Assembly (NCBI GenBank): GCA_047619485.1
Contig: JBLHKE010000589.1
Coordinates: 1 to 5,094, forward strand
Length of the DNA: 5,094 nt
Direction of reading: 5' to 3'
DNA from: JBLHKE01 sp047619485
GTDB lineage: Bacteria > Verrucomicrobiota > Verrucomicrobiia > Verrucomicrobiales > DEV007
Shown: positions 1-5,094 of the stretch, piece after piece
How the letters are laid out: every line of letters begins with the position of its first letter
Position numbering within the stretch: the stretch's first letter is position 1
The notes under the pieces: generated by a model
Told to the model about the DNA's origin: nothing
Database searches by the model: none
What the model saw: the letters and a program-made list of their open reading frames with translations, nothing else
Position numbers and translations under genes: made by a program

Positions 1-10
1 CTGCGATCGC

Positions 11-2356
11 CTAATCGGCGAGGTCGAAGCGGTCGAGGTTCATCACCTTGTCCCACGCGGCGACGAAGTCGGTGACGAACCTTTTCTCGGCATCACCACT
101 CGCATAGGCTTCGGCGATGGCGCGCAATTGTGAGTTCGAGCCGAAGACGAGGTCGACGGATGATGCGACCCACTTCTGCTCGCCAGAGCTGCGATCTTTG
201 CCCTCGTAGAAGTGCTCGCACTTCTCGGAGATTTTCCACTCGGTGTTCATGTCGAGCAGGTGGACGAAGAAGTCGTTGCTCAGTGTCTCTGGTCGATCGG
301 TGAAGACACCCATCTCGGCGAACCCGACATTGGTGTTCAACACGCGCATCCCGCCGACGAGCACGGTCATCTCTGGTGCGGAGAGCGTGAGCAGCTGGGC
401 ACGGTCGACGAGAGACTCAGGTGCAGGCCGGTCGATCTCGTGGCCGAGGTAGTTGCGGAAGCCGTCTGTCTTTGGCTCGAGGAAGTTGACGGAAACGACT
501 TCGGTCATCTCCTCGCTCGCGTCGGTGCGACCGGGCGAGAACGGGACGACCGTCTCGTGGCCAGCCTTCTTGGCAGCGGCCTCGACACCTGCGCAACCGC
601 CGAGCACGATGAGGTCGGCGAGTGACACTTTCTTGCCGTCTTTCTGGGCGGCGTTGAAGGTCGCTTGGACGGTCTCGAGAGAGGCGAGGACCTTGGCGAG
701 TTGCTCAGGCTGGTTCACCGCCCAATCCTTCTGTGGGGCGAGGCGGATGCGGGCGCCGTTTGCACCACCGCGATTGTCACTGCCACGGAAGGTGGAGGCG
801 GAAGCCCATGCGGTCGAGACCAGGTCGGAGATCGACAGGCCTGAGGCGAGGAGAGTCACCTTCAGTTCGACGATGTCTTTGGCATCGATCAGCGGGTGAT
901 TGACAGCCGGGACTGGGTCTTGCCAGATAAGCGGATCCGGGACGTCCGATCCGAGGTAGCGTGAGAGCGGACCCATGTCGCGGTGGGTCAACTTGTACCA
1001 GGCGCTGGCGAAGGCTTTCGCGAACTCGTTCGGGTTCTCGAAGAAGCGCTTGGTAATCTTGCCGTATTCCGGATCCATCTTCAATGCGACGTCGGTGGTG
1101 AACATGATTGGAGCGTGGCTCTTGGCCGGGTCGTGCGCATCTGGCACCGTCCCTTTGCCTGCGCCGTCCTTAGGAATCCATTGCTGGGCTCCCGCTGGGC
1201 TCTTGGTCAGTTCCCAATCGTAGGCGTAGAGGTTGGAAAGATACATGTGCGACCAGCGTGCGGGGGCGCTCGTCCAGGCGCCTTCGAGACCGCTGCTGAT
1301 GGTATCGCCAGCGTTGCCGGTACCCATCTTATTCTTCCAGCCGAAGCCTTGCTCTTCAAGCGGGGCGCTCTCTGGATCGACGCCGACATTGGCTCCCGGA
1401 TCACCGGCTCCGTGAGCCTTGCCGAAGGTGTGTCCACCGGCGATCAGCGCGACGGTTTCCTCGTCGTTCATCGCCATGCGGGCGAAGGTTTCGCGGATGT
1501 CCGCAGCAGCGAGCAGGGGATCAGGGTTGCCGTTTGGTCCCTCTGGGTTGACGTAGATCAGCCCCATCTGCACGGCGCCGAGCGGCTTGTCGAGTTCGCG
1601 ATCACCCTTGTAGCGTTTGTCGCCGAGCCAGGTGGTTTCAGGTCCCCAATAGATGTCCTCTTGAGGTTCCCAGACGTCTGCGCGGCCGCCGGCGAAGCCT
1701 GCGGTCTCAAAGCCCATCGATTCGAGCGCGACGTTGCCCGTGAGCACCATCAGATCGGCCCATGAAATTTTCTGCCCGTATTTCTGTTTGATTGGCCAGA
1801 GCAGGCGACGTGCCTTGTCGAGGTTGACGTTGTCGGGCCAGCTGTTGAGCGGCGCGAAGCGCTGTGTGCCGTCCGATGCGCCACCGCGGCCGTCTGTGAC
1901 GCGATAGGTGCCGGCGCTGTGCCACGCCATGCGGATGAAGAACGGACCGTAGTGCCCGTAGTCAGCCGGCCACCAATCTTGTGAATCCGTCATCAGGTCG
2001 GTGAGGTCTTTTTTCAGCGCCTCCATGTCGAGTTTCTCGAACTCCTCGGCGTAGTCGAAGTCGTCGCCGAGTGGGTTTCCTTTCGCCGAGTTCTGGTGCA
2101 GAATGCTCAAGTTGAGCTGGTTTGGCCACCAGTCGCGATTGGACATGGCTCCGGCAGCGGTATGTCTTTCGGGTGGGGCTGGGTTGCCCATCACTGGGCA
2201 TTTGCTGATATCATCCATTTTTTCTTTAGGTGTGGTTTGGGCGAAAACGTTGCTGGCGATCGATCCTGCTAGGCAGTTGATGGCAATCGCAGCGAGCCAG
2301 ATTGGCGCGGTTCTTCTTCTGAGTTTAGGTTTCGTGGAGGGGCTGTTTATTAGCAT
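11..2356 (-). CDS. katG: Catalase-peroxidase KatG with N-terminal signal peptide (probably exported)
   Basis: This is a bifunctional haem b enzyme that dismutates hydrogen peroxide and also acts as a peroxidase. Its 781 residues hold both peroxidase-like domains: the catalytic N-domain (about 50-475) and the haem-free C-domain (about 480-781). The distal triad is R142, W145 and H146 in RMAWHSAGTYR. The Met-Tyr-Trp cross-link partners are W145, Y268 (GLIYVNPEG) and M294. The proximal haem ligand is H309 in GGHTFGKAHG, with D422 as its likely Asp partner and R459 as the mobile Arg of the family. Nothing essential is missing. Residues 1-40 form a signal peptide: a basic stretch (KPKLRRR), a hydrophobic core (about 18-35) and a probable cut near SNVFA-Q. 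The RRR is only a weak Tat match, so Sec or Tat is open. An ATG at 2218 would give a normal leaderless KatG, but the leader is too signal-like to be chance. No Shine-Dalgarno sequence precedes the ATG. The gene follows furA by 42 bp and is probably co-transcribed and FurA-regulated. The stop is TAG. Confidence 0.97.
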   Translation of the reverse strand: MLINSPSTKPKLRRRTAPIWLAAIAINCLAGSIASNVFAQTTPKEKMDDISKCPVMGNPAPPERHTAAGAMSNRDWWPNQLNLSILHQNSAKGNPLGDDFDYAEEFEKLDMEALKKDLTDLMTDSQDWWPADYGHYGPFFIRMAWHSAGTYRVTDGRGGASDGTQRFAPLNSWPDNVNLDKARRLLWPIKQKYGQKISWADLMVLTGNVALESMGFETAGFAGGRADVWEPQEDIYWGPETTWLGDKRYKGDRELDKPLGAVQMGLIYVNPEGPNGNPDPLLAAADIRETFARMAMNDEETVALIAGGHTFGKAHGAGDPGANVGVDPESAPLEEQGFGWKNKMGTGNAGDTISSGLEGAWTSAPARWSHMYLSNLYAYDWELTKSPAGAQQWIPKDGAGKGTVPDAHDPAKSHAPIMFTTDVALKMDPEYGKITKRFFENPNEFAKAFASAWYKLTHRDMGPLSRYLGSDVPDPLIWQDPVPAVNHPLIDAKDIVELKVTLLASGLSISDLVSTAWASASTFRGSDNRGGANGARIRLAPQKDWAVNQPEQLAKVLASLETVQATFNAAQKDGKKVSLADLIVLGGCAGVEAAAKKAGHETVVPFSPGRTDASEEMTEVVSVNFLEPKTDGFRNYLGHEIDRPAPESLVDRAQLLTLSAPEMTVLVGGMRVLNTNVGFAEMGVFTDRPETLSNDFFVHLLDMNTEWKISEKCEHFYEGKDRSSGEQKWVASSVDLVFGSNSQLRAIAEAYASGDAEKRFVTDFVAAWDKVMNLDRFDLAD

Positions 2357-2398
2357 AGGTTTGTGGTTTGGTTAAATCGAAAATTGGGGTTGTCATCA

Positions 2399-2815
2399 CT
2401 AGCCACGCTTCTGGCAATCTGGGCAGGTGCCCCAGTAGATTACTTCTGCTTCATCAATCTGGAATCCTGAGCTATGGCTGGCCGTGAGGCACGGGGTTTC
2501 GCCGACAGCGCAGTCGACATCGAGGGTTTTCCCACAAGGACGGCAGATGAGGTGATGGTGATTGTCCCCGACACGATCCTCATACAGAGCCGGTGACTTG
2601 GCGGGCTGGATTCGGCGGATGAGGCCGTTTTTGGCAAGAATGCCCAGCGCGTCGTAGACCGCCTGCTGGGAAATGGCGCCGATGTCTGTGCGTACAGCTT
2701 CGGCGAGTGCGTCAGCGGTGCCGTGGGGACACGCCGAAACCGCACGGAGTACCGCTAGTCTTTGGGCGGTCACTGGGATTCCGTGTTCACGCAGGAGATC
2801 GGCTGGATCAGGCAT
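2399..2815 (-). CDS. furA: Fur-family peroxide-responsive repressor, FurA/CatR type
   Basis: This is a cytoplasmic metal-dependent DNA-binding repressor of 138 residues, normal for Fur proteins. An N-terminal winged helix (about 5-72) has its recognition helix around ISQQAVYDALGIL (48-60). The dimerisation and metal domain follows. C91/C94 and C131/C134 form the structural zinc site. Likely regulatory metal ligands, by alignment with PerR, are H31, E79, H86, H88 and D99. The stretches RVGDNHHHLIC, VDCAVG, PCLTAS and DEAEVIYWG closely match, from memory, mycobacterial FurA and streptomycete CatR, which control the adjacent katG. This places the gene in that group rather than in iron-sensing Fur. 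The start at 2815 was chosen because the protein then opens like FurA. An earlier in-frame ATG at 2899 would add 28 unfamiliar residues and overlaps an inverted repeat. No Shine-Dalgarno sequence is seen. katG follows after 42 bp, and the likely targets are furA itself and katG. Confidence 0.93.
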   Translation of the reverse strand: MPDPADLLREHGIPVTAQRLAVLRAVSACPHGTADALAEAVRTDIGAISQQAVYDALGILAKNGLIRRIQPAKSPALYEDRVGDNHHHLICRPCGKTLDVDCAVGETPCLTASHSSGFQIDEAEVIYWGTCPDCQKRG

Positions 2816-2829
2816 TGTATCAGACTTAT

Positions 2830-2852
2830 TCTTGATCTGGATTGATTCAAGA
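2830..2852. repeat. Inverted repeat just upstream of furA, possible operator half-sites
   Basis: TCTTGA (2830-2835) and TCAAGA (2847-2852) are perfect 6-bp inverted arms, with centres 17 bp apart. The short palindrome TTGATTCAA (2842-2850) overlaps the right arm. The nearest edge is 15 bp from the furA start codon, where a repressor would block initiation. It is AT-rich and symmetric as Fur-family sites are, but it does not match the standard 7-1-7 box, so it is only a candidate. Confidence 0.35.
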
Positions 2853-2872
2853 GCTTTTATTGAACTAATTGT

Positions 2873-2901
2873 CGATGCTTCAGTTTGCAATCGAAGCATC
2901 G
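2873..2901. repeat. Perfect 9-bp inverted repeat upstream of furA
   Basis: The arms are CGATGCTTC (2873-2881) and GAAGCATCG (2893-2901), fully complementary, with an 11-nt spacer. The element starts 58 bp upstream of the furA ATG and lies 47 bp downstream of the permease stop. It could be an operator, a hairpin in the furA leader RNA, or a transcript-end hairpin for the permease. No T-run follows the stem on either strand, so a classical intrinsic terminator is unlikely. The symmetry is certain; the function is inferred. Confidence 0.6.
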
Positions 2902-2939
2902 GGCTCTCTCGGAAACACGGCTTTGATGGGCAATCGAAG
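2887..2939. repeat. Pair of 10-bp direct repeats in the furA upstream region
   Basis: GCAATCGAAG occurs at 2887-2896 and again at 2930-2939, 43 bp apart from start to start. That is about four helical turns, so both copies would face the same side of the DNA. The first copy runs into the right arm of the 9-bp inverted repeat; the second ends 8 bp from the permease stop codon. It may be a protein-binding site or chance. Confidence 0.3.
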
Positions 2940-2947
2940 TTAGTGCG

Positions 2948-3847
2948 CTAGCGGGTCGAGCGCTGGGCGATCAGCATGCTGGCGATGACAAGGGCGCCGC
3001 CGACCAGCAAGCCCCAGCCCGCCGACTCGCCGCGTAGGAAAAACTGGGCTTCCAAGACTCCGCACACAGGAATCAGGAAACGGTAGCTCGCGAGCAAGGT
3101 GACAGGGAAGACCGTGGTGAGATGATTCCAGAGGCTGAAGGCCGTGGCGGAGACAATCGCCAACCAGAGGGTGCCCACGATTACTGGGGCGGTGAACATC
3201 TCGGGGATGGATGCGATGTCAGAGACGCCAGCAGCGAGCAGCGCCAAACCACCGGTGAGCAGTGAAATGCCGGTCGCGTTGACGGCGGACATGGTCGGTT
3301 TGATCTTCTGAAAAATGATCACGGCAACTGCGCCGCTCCCGGTGGCGACCAGCATCAGGATGGTTCCGATAAGTGGACTGCCGGCACCAGCTCCTGGAGC
3401 GTAGACCGCCAAGCCGACGCCGACACCGCCGATGAGTAACCCGCACCATTGCGCGCCGCTTGGCCATGGGGATTTTTGCAAAAGGGGAGATAGCAGCATC
3501 CACCAGAAGCTCCCAGTCGCGACCAACAAAGCCGTCAGGCTGGCACTCGAAATGGCGACGGCTTGATAGAAAAATACATACTGAATGAAGGTCTGAGTCA
3601 GCGCGAATCCAAGCAGCAGCCCCCAAGAAGTCTGTCGCAGTTCTGCTCGCAAACTTTTGCCACAGAAAAGCAGTCCTCCACCTGCAATGCTGAAGCGCAC
3701 CCCTGCGAATAGCAGGATCATCGCCACGGTTGGTTCGATCCCAATCTTTGCCCAGTGACCGTAGACGTGCTTGATTACGGGAAATGCGCTGCCCCAGAGG
3801 AGGGCGCAGAAGATCACGGGGGGGAGCGGATTGCGAAGAAGAGACAA
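2948..3847 (-). CDS. EamA-family (drug/metabolite transporter superfamily) permease
   Basis: This is an inner-membrane permease of 299 residues, the usual DMT length, with about ten predicted helices in two EamA repeats (about 8-148 and 160-295). The first helix carries the family hallmark LLWGSAFPVIKH. Other recognisable stretches are the aromatic-rich FIQYVFFYQAV (87-97), GSFWWMLLSPLL (112-123) and the second-repeat LASYRFLIPVCGVLEAQFFL (252-271), typical of RhaT/YdcZ-like exporters. Family members move amino acids, metabolites or drugs; nothing here identifies the substrate. The first codon is TTG. There is no in-frame ATG before residue 43, which would delete the first helix, and GTG at 3817 would trim it. 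No Shine-Dalgarno sequence is visible, so the exact start is uncertain. The gene lies 44 bp after the haem-protein gene and may share its transcript. The stop is TAG. Confidence 0.9.
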   Translation of the reverse strand: MSLLRNPLPPVIFCALLWGSAFPVIKHVYGHWAKIGIEPTVAMILLFAGVRFSIAGGGLLFCGKSLRAELRQTSWGLLLGFALTQTFIQYVFFYQAVAISSASLTALLVATGSFWWMLLSPLLQKSPWPSGAQWCGLLIGGVGVGLAVYAPGAGAGSPLIGTILMLVATGSGAVAVIIFQKIKPTMSAVNATGISLLTGGLALLAAGVSDIASIPEMFTAPVIVGTLWLAIVSATAFSLWNHLTTVFPVTLLASYRFLIPVCGVLEAQFFLRGESAGWGLLVGGALVIASMLIAQRSTR

Positions 3848-3891
3848 GCGGGAATCGTTCGGTGCACCCGTTGGTAAAAGAAAGCGGAAAT

Positions 3892-4455
3892 CTACTCGCC
3901 AGTGACATCAGGCGTCGCGGGTCTGATCGGGATGCTGATCGAGAGCCCAGCGAACCGCGTCTCGAGGCTCTGCCGGAAGGGGACGTGGCATTTCAGGCAA
4001 GAGTTGTGCAGGCGGATCGCCCCGACGAAACGGAACGATCCGTCTTCGACGGATTCGTGCTCACGTTTGCCAGAACTCAACGCGGCGACGGCTTGCTTCT
4101 CGAATTCGTCTTTTGCCTTGTGGTCCACATCCATCACTTTTGCGTTCACGCCGAGCCACTTGAGCTTCACTTGATGTGTCGCCTCGACCGCTTCGAACAT
4201 ATCTTCCAACGAGGATGACGGGATGCGGTCGCGGTCGTCTGGATCGAAGAAGTCGCGGTGCATCACCTGCAGCGATCCGCGCACCACCTCGTGCAACAGT
4301 CGTGCGCGGCCGCGTGCTTCGTCGACACTGACTGGTGGGGCGGCGGCCGTCGTGGCCTCCTCTTCACGTTCGCCGCTTTGGTTGTCGGCGAACAAAAGCG
4401 GGATGGAGCAAGCAGCCGAGGCCAACGCGATCGCTCCAAAGAATCGGTTTCTCAT
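3892..4455 (-). CDS. Exported c-type haem protein with DUF3365/Tll0287-like domain
   Basis: This is a small exported protein of 187 residues. Residues 1-23 form a signal peptide (MRNRFFGAIALASA then a hydrophobic core, probable cut at LLFA-D). A low-complexity Glu/Ala/Pro linker follows (about 28-43). The rest is one DUF3365-type domain: ARLLHEVVRGSLQVMHRDFF (51-70), VKLKWLGVNAKVMDVDHKAKDEFE (97-119, key residues N104 and H112), and the haem-attachment motif CLKCH (153-157), with H157 as proximal ligand. The tail RFAGLSISIPI is also family-typical. Such domains are thought to be redox or ligand sensors; a stand-alone copy without a kinase or cyclase domain could be an electron carrier or a periplasmic sensor. 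The partner is unknown. C16 does not sit in a proper lipobox. The ATG at 4455 was preferred over an upstream TTG (4488), because it gives a compact signal peptide. No Shine-Dalgarno sequence is clear. The stop is TAG. Confidence 0.88.
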   Translation of the reverse strand: MRNRFFGAIALASAACSIPLLFADNQSGEREEEATTAAAPPVSVDEARGRARLLHEVVRGSLQVMHRDFFDPDDRDRIPSSSLEDMFEAVEATHQVKLKWLGVNAKVMDVDHKAKDEFEKQAVAALSSGKREHESVEDGSFRFVGAIRLHNSCLKCHVPFRQSLETRFAGLSISIPIRPATPDVTGE

Positions 4456-4563
4456 CTCGAAACGTCGTTGCAGCCGCCTGATTTGCAATCGCCCCGAGCC
4501 CGAATGTCTTTAGCGAAAGCAAGGCTACGGGGCTGCGCTTTTGCCTGAATGCGGGCAAGTGGT
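4456..4563. other. Gap between sulfatase and haem-protein genes
   Basis: These 108 bp hold no gene I can support. Two weak stem candidates are present (TTGCC/GGCAA at 4541-4558, and an imperfect 8-bp pair at 4513-4544), but neither is followed by a T-run in the direction of transcription. I see no convincing promoter, so read-through from the sulfatase is possible. Confidence 0.5.
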
Positions 4564-5094
4564 CTACTTCGACGAAGCTTTTTGAACCTTGGGACGCCTT
4601 GGTCCGTGGTTCGGTGTGTCGCGGCCATCGAAGTATTTGTCGCGGATCCACTTCGGCTGCCAGACGTCGAGGACACGTTTACCGTTGTCGTAATTCGGTT
4701 CCTTCGCGTCGGGGAGGGCAACGCTCAGTGGACTTGAATCTCCCAATCGCTTCCTCCACGATTCCATCATCGATTCCATCCGCTCGACCTCGGCCGCGTG
4801 GGCTGGATCGGAGGCTAGGTTTTTCATCTCGTTTGCGTCGTTGGAGAGATCGAACAGCAGGCGGTGGTTGATCTTTGGGTAGATGTGTAGCTTCCATCGC
4901 TTGTCGCGCACGGCGCGCTGGTTGTCCTGGAATGGAAGGAACAGAGAATCATGGATGGCGTTGCTCTTGCCGTTCATGATCGGCACGAGGCTTTGCGAAT
5001 CGATGCCGTCCGGTGCGCTGACACCTGCGAAATCGCACACGGTGGCGTAGAGGTCGTGGACGTAGGTGAATGCCTCGTCCGATTTGTTTTTCGG
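4564..5094 (-). CDS. Sulfatase (type I, formylglycine-dependent family), C-terminal part only
   Basis: The open frame reaches the right window edge without a stop, giving 176 residues of the C-terminal end. A GTG at 5040 is only an internal Val; the 18 codons before it continue the same protein (TYVHDLYATVCDFAGV). Family features are the helix VHDLYATVCDFAGV, the turn APDGIDSQSLVPIMNGK, a basic RAVRDKRWKLHIYPK strand where family C-terminal subdomains contribute to the substrate pocket, and LLFDLSNDANEMKNLASDP, the classical sulfatase end region. A Lys/Arg-rich tail ends in KVQKASSK. The catalytic Cys/Ser-x-Pro-x-Arg motif and the metal ligands lie outside the window, so activity cannot be judged. 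Such enzymes hydrolyse sulfate esters of polysaccharides or small molecules and are usually exported. The substrate is unknown. The stop is TAG. Confidence 0.93.
   Translation of the reverse strand, partial: PKNKSDEAFTYVHDLYATVCDFAGVSAPDGIDSQSLVPIMNGKSNAIHDSLFLPFQDNQRAVRDKRWKLHIYPKINHRLLFDLSNDANEMKNLASDPAHAAEVERMESMMESWRKRLGDSSPLSVALPDAKEPNYDNGKRVLDVWQPKWIRDKYFDGRDTPNHGPRRPKVQKASSK

Larger units (their letters stand above)
2816..2947 (-). promoter_or_regulatory. furA upstream region, probable promoter and operator
   Basis: This 132-bp gap between the permease stop and the furA start is more AT-rich than the flanking genes. It should hold the promoter of furA-katG unless transcription reads through from the permease. 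It contains two inverted repeats and one direct repeat, listed separately. I could not identify a convincing -35/-10 pair at normal spacing, nor an exact copy of the TTATAAT-type Fur/PerR box. The regulatory role is inferred from position and from autoregulation in the FurA group. Confidence 0.5.

Noticed and set aside
983..1765. Long plus-strand open frame (260 codons) opposite katG
   Set aside because: It lies entirely antisense to well-conserved KatG coding sequence, resembles no family I know, and is a typical shadow frame in GC-rich DNA. The same holds for the plus-strand frames at 212-625 and 453-899.
11..2218. Shorter katG start at the internal ATG (2218)
   Set aside because: It would match leaderless KatG, but residues 1-40 have all parts of a signal peptide in an uninterrupted frame, so the upstream ATG is preferred.
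2816..2899. Extended furA start at 2899 (28 extra residues)
   Set aside because: The added N-terminus is not Fur-like and the start codon lies in the 9-bp inverted repeat. The ATG at 2815 gives the normal family length.
3861..3868. GGTGCACC palindrome between the haem-protein and permease genes
   Set aside because: It is only 8 bp, has no flanking symmetry, and such short palindromes are common by chance.
3219..3908. Minus-strand 229-codon frame overlapping the permease
   Set aside because: Its product is rich in Arg and Ser and looks random, whereas the other frame encodes a convincing EamA permease.
3..4434. GCGATCGC octamers (3-10 and 4427-4434) as cyanobacterial HIP1 sites
   Set aside because: Two copies in 5 kb of GC-rich, mostly coding DNA are not enough, and the gene content does not point to a cyanobacterium.
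4513..4558. Possible terminator hairpins after the sulfatase gene
   Set aside because: The stems are 5 bp or carry a mismatch on the transcribed strand, and no T-run follows.
4564..5040. Sulfatase fragment as a complete 158-residue gene starting at GTG 5040
   Set aside because: The frame stays open to the window edge with family-like residues upstream, so the GTG is internal and the gene is cut by the window.

Overview
All five genes I can support lie on the minus strand, so transcription runs from the right edge to the left. In that order they are: the C-terminal part of a type I sulfatase (cut by the window edge), a small exported c-type haem protein with a DUF3365/Tll0287-like domain, a ten-helix EamA/DMT permease, a FurA-type peroxide-responsive regulator, and a full-length catalase-peroxidase (KatG) with an N-terminal export signal.

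The organism looks like a diderm of the Planctomycetota/Verrucomicrobiota type. The reasons are a type I sulfatase beside a stand-alone DUF3365 haem protein, exported enzymes, moderately GC-rich DNA, and start codons without recognisable Shine-Dalgarno sequences. This is inference from gene content; there is no rRNA or other marker gene here.

The clearest functional unit is furA-katG (2815 down to 11). The regulator ends 42 bp before the KatG start, the same order as the actinobacterial furA-katG operons. The regulator protein also carries the residues typical of that FurA/CatR group. The expected logic is that metal-loaded FurA represses its own promoter and katG, and peroxide relieves this. 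The difference from the classical operon is that this KatG has a signal peptide and probably works outside the cytoplasm.

The AT-richer gap upstream of furA (2816-2947) contains a perfect 9-bp inverted repeat, a second 6-bp inverted repeat and a 10-bp direct repeat. These are the best operator candidates in the window. The permease and the haem protein are 44 bp apart and may be co-transcribed. The sulfatase lies 108 bp upstream of the haem protein with no convincing terminator between them.

I found no RNA genes, mobile elements, CRISPR arrays or broken genes. I do not see an undescribed multi-gene system. The points most worth a second look are the exported KatG under FurA, the symmetric elements in front of furA, and the use of TAG as stop codon by all five genes.
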